Assembly (NCBI RefSeq): GCF_024721155.1
Contig: NZ_JAHVAP010000004.1
Location: 496,001 to 560,000 of the forward strand
Reading direction: 5' to 3'
Source of the DNA: Mucilaginibacter phenanthrenivorans
Lineage (GTDB): Bacteria; Bacteroidota; Bacteroidia; Sphingobacteriales; Sphingobacteriaceae
DNA length: 64,000 nt
Part shown: positions 1 to 7,215 of the stretch, piece after piece
How the letters are laid out: the number at the start of each line of letters is the position of its first letter
Position numbering within the stretch: the first letter of the stretch is position 1
Translations under genes and position numbers: made by a program
Notes under the pieces: model-generated
What the model was told of the DNA's origin: nothing
Databases searched by the model: none
Seen by the model: only the letters and a program-made list of their open reading frames with translations

Positions 1-347
1 TTGCTGAATTTGGTTTTCAGCATCTTCTTTAGCATAAACGACGAATAATCCAGGATGCAACCCTCAAACCCAACACTGAACAGGAAATCGATACACTCGG
101 TAAAGTTTACACCAAGGATCTTGCAGTTTTTAAATTCAACAGCGCTCATTGTACAGCGCGTAAGCTTCATAAGCGACAGGTTGCAGCCATCAAAAACGCA
201 ATCAATAAACTTGTTATTGGCAAAGTTACTGTTACTGAAATCGCACTTTTTAAAGGTGCAGTTATTGAACTCCTTGCCGCTTACGGTGGTGCCGGCATAG
301 TTTTGGTCTTCGAATGTTTTATCGTCGTGTGTGAGTGAGGAGAGCAT
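1..347 (-). CDS. Pentapeptide-repeat protein, 3' end cut by window edge
   Basis: The reading frame opens at an ATG at 347 and runs without a stop to base 1, so about 115 N-terminal residues are visible. From about residue 27 the translation shows the five-residue periodicity of pentapeptide repeats, for example FNNCTFKKCDFSNSNFANNK, with F, L or M at the central position and small or polar residues between. Such proteins fold as right-handed quadrilateral beta-helices. Known members include the Qnr/MfpA gyrase-protecting proteins, but most have no assigned role, and nothing here identifies the partner. No signal peptide is seen, so it is probably cytosolic. The family call is firm; the function is unknown. 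Confidence 0.8.
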   Translation of the reverse strand, partial: MLSSLTHDDKTFEDQNYAGTTVSGKEFNNCTFKKCDFSNSNFANNKFIDCVFDGCNLSLMKLTRCTMSAVEFKNCKILGVNFTECIDFLFSVGFEGCILDYSSFMLKKMLKTKFS

Positions 348-430
348 TAATTAATTGTGAATTGGTGAATGAGTGAGTTAGTGATTTGGGGAGAGAATGA
401 TTTAGTGATTTTTAAATATTGATGAAATGT

Positions 431-535
431 GTCATGCTGAGGCACTCGAGCACGACACGCGGGCAAAGGCCTAAGCACCATGCTCAGCGCGCGGATTTGG
501 CCATTGCGCTCATCCTTCGAGTGCCTCAGCATGAC
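431..535. repeat. Dispersed palindromic repeat, copy 1
   Basis: A 105-base element bounded by a 19-base perfect inverted repeat beginning GTCATGCTGAGGCACTCGA. The inner part is GC-rich and contains GGCCATTGCGC. A second copy with the same ends and a related interior lies at 33264-33366. It sits between genes and carries no credible coding sequence. The frame that crosses it on the minus strand is repeat-derived. It behaves like the REP- or MITE-type intergenic palindromes of Bacteroidota genomes. Confidence 0.8.
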
Positions 536-562
536 AGCCACCTAAGACTTTCGGACTCAAAA

Positions 563-778
563 CTACGCCTCTACCTCGTCAACAAACAACAGTAGGTCCT
601 GGTGGAAGACGTCGCGTTTAAATTCGGTGCCTGTAAAGTACACTACGCTCACGTATTCGTCGCTTTCTATCAGTTCGCCGGCGGTAGGGCCATCACTCAC
701 CGAGTAGCCCTCAACGGCCATTTTAGGCCCATCGGCCACCATCACAACAACATCGCCTAAAACAAATTTCTTTTCCAT
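563..778 (-). CDS. YodC/DUF2158-like small protein
   Basis: This 71-residue protein has the N-terminal pattern GDVVVMVADGPKMAVEGYS, which matches the short DUF2158 (YodC-like) family: a GD start, a glycine-proline-methionine turn, then a beta-rich segment. Members are small cytosolic proteins without a known biochemical role. The ATG at 778 follows the stop of the 110-residue gene by 15 bases on the same strand, so the two are probably cotranscribed. The family assignment rests on the short GGPKM-type motif alone. Confidence 0.7.
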   Translation of the reverse strand: MEKKFVLGDVVVMVADGPKMAVEGYSVSDGPTAGELIESDEYVSVVYFTGTEFKRDVFHQDLLLFVDEVEA

Positions 779-793
779 GATATTTACAATTAG

Positions 794-1126
794 CTATCGT
801 TCAATTTTAACCAGTTCCTGGGCTTCTTTAACCAGTTCCTCTACTGCACTTTCGGCGGCGGCAGGTGCACTTGCATATTGCAGCTTGCGGAAGCGCCAGA
901 TGGCAAAGGCAGGCTCCTGGAAACGGTTGATCAGTTTAAAAAACTTGGGGAAGTTATGCACCTCGTCGAGCAATACACCGGTAACTATTCCATTGTTGTC
1001 CAGGATCTCGCGAATGGTATATTCCTTGTCCCGCGTTATCCAGATCTCAAAATCCCGCCTGATCTCCTCGCTTTTGTCGGCATCGATCTTGTCGTTGATA
1101 CAAATTACTTTATCTCCGGGTTTCAT
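794..1126 (-). CDS. Hypothetical protein, 110 aa
   Basis: I do not recognise this family. The protein starts MKPGDKVICINDK, a small beta-barrel-like opening similar to KOW/SH3-type or YodC-type folds. It ends in an acidic helix, ESAVEELVKEAQELVKIER. There is no signal peptide or membrane segment. It lies 15 bases upstream of the YodC-like gene and 46 bases downstream of the CPBP protease gene, all on the minus strand. A TAAATTTGC box, a good Bacteroidota -7 element, ends only three bases before the ATG, so a leaderless transcript is possible; no clear -33 box accompanies it. Confidence 0.65.
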   Translation of the reverse strand: MKPGDKVICINDKIDADKSEEIRRDFEIWITRDKEYTIREILDNNGIVTGVLLDEVHNFPKFFKLINRFQEPAFAIWRFRKLQYASAPAAAESAVEELVKEAQELVKIER

Positions 1127-1172
1127 ACTGCAAATTTAAGCACAGAAATCGGGAATTTGTTTGAATTGAGGG

Positions 1173-1868
1173 TCATTTTAATGGCAGATGGTAATGTATA
1201 GCCAGCCTGAAAACGAGAAAAGAAACAAGGTCGACAATTGCGTGGCTCACTATCAGGATCCTAATATTGCGGTACCATTGATAATGAATGGCGAATACCA
1301 CCCCAAAAAGCGAAGCGAAAATAACTTCCTGGTAGCTATGGTACCTGAAATGGATTAGCCCAAACGCAAGGGCCGAGATAATTACCGGCATGTATTTGTT
1401 GTTAAAGATAAGCTCCAGCCTTGGCACCAGGTATCCCCTGAAAATAAGTTCCTCGGTGGCACCCGCAGTTACGGCGCTAAAAACAAGCAGCGGCAAGCTT
1501 TTATTAAGGATCGTCATCATGTGGTACAAGATCCCCCGATTGTCGCGCAAGCCAAGCAAAGCAGGCGCTTTTGATACGATCCCGGCGCCTATTGTCAACA
1601 AGTATAGCGCACCAAACGAAGCCGGGTAAAACCAAAATTTCTGTTTGCTTTCTGTCCACAGCAGCAGCTTTGATTTTTCAGCATAGGTGGCGTACAAGTA
1701 CAATATCACCACCTCGAACCAGATCACCAGCCGCGAGATAAACAGTGTATTTACCGTATACCCATTACCGCGGAAACTGATGAAGCCAACCAGCGGATAG
1801 TAAAAACAGGCAATAAGGATGCCGGCTGTAAGGATGATCTTGTGACGGTTGGAGAGGGTAAGGTCCAT
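1173..1868 (-). CDS. CPBP family intramembrane metalloprotease
   Basis: This 231-residue polytopic membrane protein carries the Abi/CPBP signature. Motif 1 is EELIFRG, with Glu139, Glu140 and Arg144. Motif 2 is FGLIHFR with His173. A later helix holds SHAIVD with His209. These residues form the glutamate/histidine active site of the family related to Rce1 CAAX proteases and bacteriocin-immunity proteins. About six to seven hydrophobic segments are visible. Bacterial members usually have no known substrate. It precedes two small cytosolic genes on the same strand, with no clear functional link to them. Confidence 0.88.
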   Translation of the reverse strand: MDLTLSNRHKIILTAGILIACFYYPLVGFISFRGNGYTVNTLFISRLVIWFEVVILYLYATYAEKSKLLLWTESKQKFWFYPASFGALYLLTIGAGIVSKAPALLGLRDNRGILYHMMTILNKSLPLLVFSAVTAGATEELIFRGYLVPRLELIFNNKYMPVIISALAFGLIHFRYHSYQEVIFASLFGVVFAIHYQWYRNIRILIVSHAIVDLVSFLVFRLAIHYHLPLK

Positions 1869-1941
1869 GAATAAACTTCAGGCGTTTTTGTTTAGCCTAA
1901 ATGTATGACAATATAATGGATGGATAAAAGGTCAAAGAAAT

Positions 1942-2023
1942 AATATCGAATAATGAATTTCGAATATCCAACTCCGAAGTTTTTCATTCAATATTCAACA
2001 TTGGACATTCGGTGTTCGATATT
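1942..2023. repeat. AT-rich intergenic inverted repeat
   Basis: The 82-base stretch is bounded by AATATCGAA and its exact complement TTCGATATT. In between it repeats the words TCGAATATCC, AATATTCAACATTGG and ACATTCGGTGTTCG. It lies between the CPBP gene and the RRM gene and has no open frame that looks coding. It resembles a decayed repeat element. Confidence 0.5.
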
Positions 2024-2066
2024 AAATCAATTGGCGTTCCCCTTTAGGGGCCAGGGGCCGGTGCAC

Positions 2067-2099
2067 AAAAAAAGCCCCCCGATCCATCGGGGAGCTTTT
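2067..2099 (-). terminator. Rho-independent terminator of the RRM gene
   Basis: Read on the minus strand, AAGCTCCCCGAT and ATCGGGGGGCTT form a 12-bp GC-rich stem (one G-T pair) with a two-base loop. It is followed by a run of seven T. It lies about 30 bases after the stop of the RNA-binding protein gene. Confidence 0.85.
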
Positions 2100-2130
2100 C
2101 TCAACAAAAAAAAATATTTTTATTTGGCAA

Positions 2131-2427
2131 TTAATTACGCCTGAAACCACCTTTGTTACCACCGGCGCTACCGTTAAAACCAGGACCTTTGTCCTCGGCA
2201 ACGTTAACCGTGATACGGCGACCATAATAACTTGCTCCGTTCATGCACCTAATCGCTTCCTTTGCCTCGTCATCATTAGCCATTTCTACAAAACCAAAAC
2301 CTTTACTCTCTTTTGTTTCGCGGTCTTTAATGATCCTGAGCGATGTAACGGGCCCAAAATCACCAAACACAGCAGTTAATTCGGCCTCATCCACCTCAAG
2401 TGGCAAGCCTGCAATAAATACTTTCAT
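2131..2427 (-). CDS. RNA-binding protein, single RRM domain
   Basis: This 98-residue protein is one RNA recognition motif with a short glycine-rich tail. RNP2 is seen as VFIAGLP near residues 3-9, and RNP1 as KGFGFVEM near residues 42-49. The middle reads like the Bacteroidota and cyanobacterial Rbp proteins (LTAVFGDFGPVTSLRIIKDR). The tail, GSAGGNKGGFRRN, is typical of cold-responsive RNA-binding proteins. The ATG at 2427 is preferred over a TTG one codon upstream. A strong terminator follows and a -7 box precedes it, so it is a monocistronic gene. Bacteroides homologues act as global RNA binders affecting polysaccharide loci; that role is knowledge of the family, not shown here. Confidence 0.9.
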   Translation of the reverse strand: MKVFIAGLPLEVDEAELTAVFGDFGPVTSLRIIKDRETKESKGFGFVEMANDDEAKEAIRCMNGASYYGRRITVNVAEDKGPGFNGSAGGNKGGFRRN

Positions 2428-2445
2428 CAATGTTTTTAAATTTAT

Positions 2446-2454
2446 GCAAAGATA
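2446..2454 (-). promoter_or_regulatory. Putative -7 box (TATCTTTGC) of the RRM gene
   Basis: TATCTTTGC on the minus strand matches the Bacteroidota -7 consensus TAnnTTTGC and lies about 18 bases before the ATG. No convincing TTG/TTTG box is found 19-21 bases further upstream, so this is a partial promoter match. Confidence 0.5.
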
Positions 2455-2582
2455 CGCAAAAAAGGCCGAATTTCGGGTACCTCATTACGAAAAGGCAGTG
2501 GCCTCAGGGTTTTATTACGTTGGGATTACTTTTGGATTTAGGATGCCGGATTTTCGTTTCGGAATTAGCGAACAATGTTCTA

Positions 2583-2614
2583 GACTATGGACTATGGACC
2601 ATCGACTATGGACT
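2583..2614. repeat. Short tandem GACTATGG repeats
   Basis: GACTATGG occurs three times within about 30 bases (GACTATGGACTATGGACC, then CGACTATGGAC). It lies beside the 3' end of the lipoprotein gene. It is a low-complexity intergenic repeat with no evident function. Confidence 0.6.
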
Positions 2615-2621
2615 TCCTCCC

Positions 2622-3212
2622 CTACTTCAGCTTTAAATTAAAAGAGCCTTCAGCTTTGTAAACGGGAGCGTTGGCTTTGTCGCCGGTTGAAAGGAAGGCG
2701 TGGAATGTTCCTTTGGCAAGTACGCTGTCCTGGTAGTATTTATCAACGTGGATATTTCCAAAATCCTTTTGACCGTCAAACCGGCTCAGCGAATACTGGA
2801 ACCCGGGCTTCATGCTTTCAGCGTTTACCAGGAACTGGCTGCCGGCAATATTGCTATCCTTGTTCTCATGCACAATGCCTGATGAACTGATGCCGAAGCT
2901 CATGGTATGTTCCTTGTTAATTGCAGTTATGCCGAAGTACCTGTTGTTTTCCTCAGCATCGTCATGCACGTTAATAAATGCAATTGAATCTTTGGACGCA
3001 TCAAACACATAAGTTGAATCTTTGATCTTTATAGAGAGTGTTCCCGAAGCGGCTAAGAAGTTGCCGGGTGATGTGGCCGCTACACTATCGGCAAGGGTTG
3101 TTTTCAAAGTTGCAGGATCTTTTTGGTCACTATCCTTCTGGCACGATGCAAGCACCGACATAAAGGAAATTGTGACAAAAAGAATAAGGTAAGTAAACCT
3201 CTTCAACTGCAT
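2622..3212 (-). CDS. Hypothetical lipoprotein, 196 aa
   Basis: The N-terminus has a basic start, a hydrophobic stretch and the lipobox VLASC, with the predicted lipidated Cys followed by QKDSDQKD, so it should be exported and lipid-anchored. The mature part is a beta-rich domain of about 165 residues with repeated short strands (GTLSIKIKDSTYVFDASKD, YRAEG-like ends). It resembles the DUF6252-type lipoproteins of Bacteroidota, but I cannot assign it securely. It stands alone between intergenic regions. No catalytic motif is visible. Confidence 0.7.
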   Translation of the reverse strand: MQLKRFTYLILFVTISFMSVLASCQKDSDQKDPATLKTTLADSVAATSPGNFLAASGTLSIKIKDSTYVFDASKDSIAFINVHDDAEENNRYFGITAINKEHTMSFGISSSGIVHENKDSNIAGSQFLVNAESMKPGFQYSLSRFDGQKDFGNIHVDKYYQDSVLAKGTFHAFLSTGDKANAPVYKAEGSFNLKLK

Positions 3213-3420
3213 ATTTAAATTATTAATTAAATCTACAAAATTATAAACGAAGATAAAACGCCAAAAGTTGCCTCGCTGCCAAATTTAACTAACAATTTAA
3301 CATTTTTTAACCATATAAAGGTAACAATATTATAACTGGTTTTGTTCCCGCAATTTATTCATTTTTTTACTTAAAAGAAAAATATATTCCAGGCTAATTG
3401 TGGCAGTATTTCAGTTGAGC

Positions 3421-3807
3421 TTATTTTGCAGGAAAATAAATCGGTATCGCATAGTTCACCCGAACAGAACGACCGCCTTGCATCCCGGGAATCCATTTCG
3501 GCGATTGGGTAATTAGTCGGATAGCCTCCTTATCCGCGCTATCTGAAAGGCCGTTTACAATTTTTATATTAGATAAGGTGCCATCTCTTTCAACAACAAA
3601 AGAAATGCGCACAGTACCCTCATTGCCACGGGCTTTTTCATTTTTACGAAAATATTCCATAAGCTTGATTATCCCGCCTGGAAATTCTGGCATCACCTCC
3701 ACCCGTACAAACTTACTTGAATCTTTTTTGTTGGCAGTTGTATCGGTATTTTGAGCTTTTGCAGCAAACGCTGATAGACATAAAACAATGAGAAAAATTC
3801 CCTTCAT
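3421..3807 (-). CDS. TonB C-terminal domain protein
   Basis: A 128-residue secreted or periplasmic protein with a cleavable signal peptide (ending AFAAKAQ). It is followed by a single TonB C-terminal domain. The typical pattern is present: VEVMPEFPGGI, then EGTVRISFVVERDGTLSNIK, then KEAIRLITQSPKWIPGMQGG and VRVNYAIPIYF. Full-length TonB has an N-terminal membrane anchor and proline-rich linker; both are absent. It is therefore a stand-alone domain, as is common in Bacteroidota, where such proteins also occur in the BlaR/M56 context. A role in transducing energy to outer membrane receptors is unproven. Confidence 0.85.
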   Translation of the reverse strand: MKGIFLIVLCLSAFAAKAQNTDTTANKKDSSKFVRVEVMPEFPGGIIKLMEYFRKNEKARGNEGTVRISFVVERDGTLSNIKIVNGLSDSADKEAIRLITQSPKWIPGMQGGRSVRVNYAIPIYFPAK

Positions 3808-4004
3808 AATAAATTACTTTTAATAGAGACGCCACTTGTTGGGCGGTTTAAATATAAGAAATAAACATAAGCGGTTAAATATGGCAATTGTTTATTTTCA
3901 AACCGAAACACGACAGATTTTTTGCTAAAAATATTTGCATTTTTAAATTAAATTCCGTACTTTTACATTCACGATATGCCAATCGGCATTTAAATCATAA
4001 AACC

Positions 4005-4466
4005 ATGTCTCCACCTTATTTCGCTGATTCACCCCACCTGGTGAAATGCATCAACAGTTATTTTGATTACCTCGATGGCGAGTTCCATTATGAGGACAAA
4101 CCCGGCAAGACAAGCGCTGATGAACCAGTGCCACAACGCAAGGTTTATGACCGCGAACCGGAACCGGCTACCCTTGCCGGCCTTGCCCTGCATTTAGGGT
4201 TCAACAGCGTGCAGGCATTTGAAGAGTACGTGGAAACCGGCGAACTTTCAGAAACGCTAAAATGGGGACGCCTGCGCATCGAGGCCTATTACGAGAAAAA
4301 GCTGCACGCACAATCATCCACCGGGGCCATATTCGTCTTAAAAAAATTGGGATGGACCGATAAGTATGAACCAAAGGCGGCTGTAGCAACGCCAACAGTT
4401 ATGGACATAGTTGTGCATAACAGCGGCCCACTACCGGCCGGTAATGAAAAGGACGTGATTTTATAA
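4005..4466 (+). CDS. Phage terminase small subunit (gp3-like packaging protein)
   Basis: This 153-residue protein matches the small-terminase/gp3 packaging family. The segment PATLAGLALHLGFNSVQAFE is the helix-turn-helix region that binds phage DNA. It is followed by a helical stretch (LRIEAYYEKKLHAQSSTGAI) and the conserved FVLKKLGWTDK end. Small terminase forms a ring that recognises pac/cos DNA and loads the large-subunit ATPase. ATG 4005 is chosen because family homology begins near there; the in-frame extension to 3888 is AT-rich and not protein-like. Nothing else of a phage is intact: only a truncated large-subunit start lies 620 bases downstream. It is probably a prophage relic that may no longer have a function. 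Confidence 0.85.
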   Translation: MSPPYFADSPHLVKCINSYFDYLDGEFHYEDKPGKTSADEPVPQRKVYDREPEPATLAGLALHLGFNSVQAFEEYVETGELSETLKWGRLRIEAYYEKKLHAQSSTGAIFVLKKLGWTDKYEPKAAVATPTVMDIVVHNSGPLPAGNEKDVIL

Positions 4467-4470
4467 GCAG

Positions 4471-5028
4471 CTACCGGGTGTAATAACTATCCTGCACGGT
4501 TTTATTAGTTTGGGTATTGTTGTTTACAGTTTCCGTAATGGTAAACTCCGTATGCAAAGTGAATGCTGAAGAAGTAAGCGTAATTATTTTTGCCGATTGC
4601 GATACCAGGTGAAATACCGGCAGTGTAGTTGTGGAAATACCGGTAATAGTGGGTGCGCTCAGGCTTCCTATCGAGGGCATTGATAAGCTAAACGCTGTGC
4701 CCACAAAGCTGTAAGTCCCGGTTACTGACTCGACCGCTGGTTGCGACGACAGGTTAGTACTGCCTATTCCTTCCGAATTATATACGCTTACGGCAGTAAA
4801 TGATCCGCCTTTATTGAATTGCACATAGCTAACTGTTTTGTTAGAAGTTGTAAAGGATGAGTCGGATTGCAGCCCACCATTAACATACAGCGTAACGTTT
4901 TGCTTTTGCAGGTTCCACTTACCAACTATAAGTGCCTGTTGGGTATTGTTTTGGGCTGAGCTATCTTTTTTACAGGAAGCGGCGGCTAATAAAACTACCG
5001 CCATCAGCAATAAACTGAGCTTTTTCAT
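4471..5028 (-). CDS. Lipocalin-like lipoprotein, 185 aa
   Basis: The signal peptide ends in the lipobox LLAAASC, and the mature protein starts CKKDSS. The sequence IVGKWNLQKQNVTLYVNGG is the typical opening strand of Bacteroidota lipocalin-like (DUF4923/DUF5004-type) lipoproteins. It is followed by serine- and threonine-rich beta strands. The ligand and role are unknown. The gene is antisense to, and lies between, the small terminase gene (4 bases away) and the truncated large terminase gene. It was therefore acquired with the phage as cargo or inserted later. Confidence 0.75.
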   Translation of the reverse strand: MKKLSLLLMAVVLLAAASCKKDSSAQNNTQQALIVGKWNLQKQNVTLYVNGGLQSDSSFTTSNKTVSYVQFNKGGSFTAVSVYNSEGIGSTNLSSQPAVESVTGTYSFVGTAFSLSMPSIGSLSAPTITGISTTTLPVFHLVSQSAKIITLTSSAFTLHTEFTITETVNNNTQTNKTVQDSYYTR

Positions 5029-5085
5029 TATAAAGGTTTAAAAGTTGTTGTATCACAAATATAAATATTATTAAAGATTAAAAAA

Positions 5086-5205
5086 ATGTTTCCACAAAAG
5101 GCTTCGGTGCTGTTTTATATGAATTATCTGTCGGATAGTCAGGTGGTTGTCAACCAGGGCGGCACAAGTTCAGGTAAGACTTTTTCGCTTATGCAGCTAC
5201 TTTGA
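5086..5205 (+). pseudogene. Truncated phage terminase large subunit (Walker A remnant)
   Basis: The frame from ATG 5086 encodes 39 residues and then hits TGA at 5203. It reads SDSQVVVNQGGTSSGKTFSL, the start of a large-terminase ATPase domain including the P-loop GGTSSGKT. Intact large terminases are over 400 residues, with Walker B and a nuclease domain; all of that is missing. The sequence right after the stop belongs to another frame with unrelated coiled-coil content, so a large deletion fused two ends. Confidence 0.8.
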
Positions 5206-5374
5206 GGCTGAATCCAGGGTAAATAACCTCAGGATCAGTGTGCTCGAAAGCGAAGTTTCGTTACTACAAAAGCAAGTAAATGAACTGGACAAAATGCCGG
5301 AATCGAAATCAAAAAAGTCAGCGCTGGTTGATCAGCAAAACGCGCAGTTGTTAAGCGCTGTCGATAAAAAATAA
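5202..5374 (+). pseudogene. Coiled-coil C-terminal gene fragment fused to terminase remnant
   Basis: After the terminase stop, another frame gives a continuous charged helix. It begins FEAESRVNNLRISVLESEVS and continues with LLQKQVNELDKM and a lysine-rich end, stopping at 5374. Heptad spacing of L, I and V suggests a coiled coil. No start codon or N-terminal domain of its own is present, so this looks like the 3' end of a gene whose 5' part was deleted. The original identity is not recognised; a phage-region regulator is one possibility. Confidence 0.5.
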
Positions 5375-5394
5375 AGCTTATTCAATGGTGTGTG

Positions 5395-5478
5395 TGCCCG
5401 GAACGAGATTCGAACTCGTACATCCTTACGAATGCCACCCCCTCAAGATGGTGCGTCTACCAATTTCGCCACCCGGGC
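5395..5478 (-). tRNA. tRNA-Leu (GAG)
   Basis: On the minus strand the gene starts GCCCGGG and ends with the paired TCCGGGC plus discriminator A. The D loop is AAATTGGTAGACGC. The anticodon stem CCATC/GGTGG encloses the loop TTGAGGG with anticodon GAG, and a long variable arm marks it as a class II tRNA. The T arm contains GTTCGAATC. CCA is not encoded. It is the second of a Leu pair, about 90 bases from tRNA-Leu(CAG), and the nearest intact gene to the prophage remnant. Confidence 0.95.
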
Positions 5479-5490
5479 TTTTTAAGTCTA

Positions 5491-5560
5491 AAGTCTTTAG
5501 TGGATAACCCGAAGTCTCGTAGTTTTTGACTCGGGACTTCAGACTATCTACTAAAGACTT
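5491..5560. repeat. Inverted repeat between the two tRNA-Leu genes
   Basis: AAGTCTTTAGTGGATA and TATCTACTAAAGACTT are complementary at 15 of 16 positions and enclose about 38 bases. Those contain further copies of the word GACTTCAGAC/GAAGTCTCG. It fills the spacer between the tRNAs. It could be a processing hairpin or a dispersed repeat unit. Confidence 0.6.
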
Positions 5561-5569
5561 GAAAGGATG

Positions 5570-5653
5570 TGCCCGAAGAGAGACTCGAACTCTCAAGAGA
5601 CAATTCTCAACGGCTTCTGAGACCGCAACGTTTACCAATTTCGCCATCCGGGC
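5570..5653 (-). tRNA. tRNA-Leu (CAG)
   Basis: Read on the minus strand, GCCCGGA pairs with TTCGGGC at the acceptor end, with discriminator A. The D loop is AAATTGGTAAACG. The anticodon loop CTCAGAA gives anticodon CAG. The variable arm is long (class II), and the T arm contains GTTCGAGTC. It has the same orientation as tRNA-Leu(GAG) and is probably cotranscribed with it, this one first. Confidence 0.95.
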
Positions 5654-5818
5654 TTTTTTGAGAAGCTTTGAACTTACCTGTAACGGCAGGCCCGCATCTA
5701 AACAAGGTTGCAAATATAATCGTTTCAGTCAAAACGCAATCCATTAAATATAAAAAACAACAATTGGTTGCATTTTGACCGCTTATAAATTACTTTCGGG
5801 AAGCTAATCCGTTTAAAA

Positions 5819-6838
5819 ATGAAAAAATTCCGACCGTTAATCTTCTTTTGCATCCTGCTCTTTTCATTATCCGCCACTAGGATAATAGCGCAATCAATCG
5901 TTCAGATCCAGCAGGGCAAACCAAGCAGTATCCGCGGGCTCTCGGTTGTTGATGACAGCATTGCCTGGATAAGTGGCAGTCGGGGCTACATTGCTATTAC
6001 CCATAACGGCGGCAAAACCTGGGACTGGCAACAGGTAAAGGGCTTTGAAAAAGCCGATTTTAGGGACATTGAAGCATTCTCAGATAAAAATGCAGTGATG
6101 ATGAGTTCCGGAACACCGGCACTGGTTTTAAAAACAGTTGATGGCGGTGTTACCTGGCAGGAAAAATATCGGAATGCCGACACCACCTACTTTTTTGACG
6201 CCATGGATTTCGACAGCCCTAAGCACGGTTTAATTTTGGGAGATCCGATAAAAGGAAAGTTGCTATTGTTAGAGACTAATGACGGTGGCAATACATGGAA
6301 CCCATTTAAAGACCCGCCAACCGCCTTACCAAACGAAGCATGCTTTGCGGCAAGTGGCACCTGCTTGCGCCTTACCAATAAGGCGATCCTCATTGCCTCC
6401 GGCGGAAGTAATGCCAGGTTGATTTCTTATTCGTTTAATAAAAAAGCGTGGAGTTATGCAAGTTTCCCGATAACACACGGACAACCGGCCCGTGGGGCCT
6501 TCTCCGTGGCAGCAGGTAAAAACAATGCAATAATGGTTGGCGGGGATTACTCAAAGGACAAAATAACCGACTCTATTGCTATAAGTTACCGCCCATATCC
6601 CTTTAAAATATTTGATGCGCCGGCCAGGGGCCCGGCAGGCTTTCAATCCTGCGTAGAGTTTGTTGCCGGCGATATTTTCATTGCGACAGGTACTCCCGGC
6701 AGCAACATTACCATGGATGGCGGCACAACATGGAAACAAATTGACGCCACCAGTTTTAACGTTTGCGGTAAGGCAAAGCACGGAAAATTAATTTTATTTG
6801 CTGGAAATGGCGGAAAAACAGGTATTTTAAAACTGTAG
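5819..6838 (+). CDS. Ycf48-like beta-propeller secreted protein
   Basis: The 339-residue protein has a signal peptide (cleavage near ARIIAQ-S, residues 1-25). It then has a repeating beta-propeller with BNR/Asp-box-like turns: HNGGKTWDWQQ, VDGGVTWQEK, NDGGNTWNPF and MDGGTTWKQID. This spacing matches Ycf48-like and oxidoreductase-labelled propeller proteins in Bacteroidota. The fold is also used by sialidases, but the sialidase catalytic residues are not apparent. It is likely periplasmic or surface exposed, with an unknown role in protein assembly or stress. It is monocistronic, between the tRNA-Leu pair and tRNA-Lys. Confidence 0.8.
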   Translation: MKKFRPLIFFCILLFSLSATRIIAQSIVQIQQGKPSSIRGLSVVDDSIAWISGSRGYIAITHNGGKTWDWQQVKGFEKADFRDIEAFSDKNAVMMSSGTPALVLKTVDGGVTWQEKYRNADTTYFFDAMDFDSPKHGLILGDPIKGKLLLLETNDGGNTWNPFKDPPTALPNEACFAASGTCLRLTNKAILIASGGSNARLISYSFNKKAWSYASFPITHGQPARGAFSVAAGKNNAIMVGGDYSKDKITDSIAISYRPYPFKIFDAPARGPAGFQSCVEFVAGDIFIATGTPGSNITMDGGTTWKQIDATSFNVCGKAKHGKLILFAGNGGKTGILKL

Positions 6839-6890
6839 AAAGCTGGAAGTGAAGCCATTAAAAATGCTGAAAAATAAATTAAAATAAGGC

Positions 6891-6922
6891 TTGCACACCA
6901 AGTTGAATAGTCCTATATTTGC
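6891..6922 (+). promoter_or_regulatory. Promoter of tRNA-Lys
   Basis: TTGC at 6891-6894 and TATATTTGC at 6914-6922 are separated by 19 bases. This matches the Bacteroidota sigma-A promoter (TTTG, 19-21 bases, TAnnTTTG). It ends 28 bases before the mature tRNA. It is the clearest housekeeping promoter in the window. Confidence 0.8.
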
Positions 6923-6950
6923 ACCACTTTAAACGGAAACGATAAAGGAT

Positions 6951-7023
6951 GATTCTGTAGCTCAGCTGGTAGAGCATAACACTTTTAATGTTGGGGTCCT
7001 GGGTTCGAGTCCCAGCAGGATCA
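6951..7023 (+). tRNA. tRNA-Lys (TTT)
   Basis: The acceptor GATTCTG pairs with CAGGATC, with discriminator A at 7023. The D arm is GCTCAGCTGGTAGAGC. The anticodon loop CTTTTAA carries TTT. The T arm is TGGGTTCGAGTCCCA. CCA is not encoded. A promoter lies just upstream and a terminator three bases downstream, so it is a stand-alone unit. Confidence 0.98.
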
Positions 7024-7025
7024 CG

Positions 7026-7059
7026 AAAAAGCCTCTCTAAGTAATTTAGAGAGGCTTTT
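7026..7059 (+). terminator. Terminator of tRNA-Lys
   Basis: AAAAGCCTCTCTAA and TTAGAGAGGCTTTT form a perfect hairpin with a short AT-rich loop, ending in a T run. It begins three bases after the tRNA. Confidence 0.9.
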
Positions 7060-7141
7060 CGCATTTATACAGATTTTGCTCGGAAATCAATAAACATTGT
7101 GCGGATTTGGTTAATCCTTTACCTTACACCCTGTTGCATAA

Positions 7142-7209
7142 AAATCTCTGATCGCGTTGCCTGACAGTAAGCTCAAGCTGTCCCAACCAGGTAACGCGAT
7201 CAAAGATTT
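7142..7209 (-). terminator. Long hairpin after the lipocalin-like gene
   Basis: A 20-base arm (AATCTCTGATCGCGTTGCCT) pairs with its near-complement with two mismatches. An inner GACAG/CTGTC stem extends the hairpin to about 68 bases in total. On the minus strand the hairpin starts a few bases after the stop at 7216 and is followed by TTTTTATG. It works as a terminator by position and T run, though its length is closer to a palindromic repeat element. Confidence 0.7.
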
Positions 7210-7215
7210 AAATTC

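Noticed and set aside
347..541. 64-codon minus-strand frame across the repeat
   Set aside because: It is the palindromic element read in frame; it would otherwise be a repeat-encoded peptide of no evident function.
3888..4004. Longer start for the small terminase
   Set aside because: The upstream part is AT-rich and unlike the family; homology begins near ATG 4005.
5426..5747. Frames on both strands across the two tRNA-Leu genes
   Set aside because: They translate tRNA and the inverted repeat between them, with no protein-like features.
6879..7064. A 61-codon minus-strand frame across tRNA-Lys
   Set aside because: The peptide is the antisense of the tRNA and its surroundings, a well-known false gene pattern; the tRNA explains the sequence.
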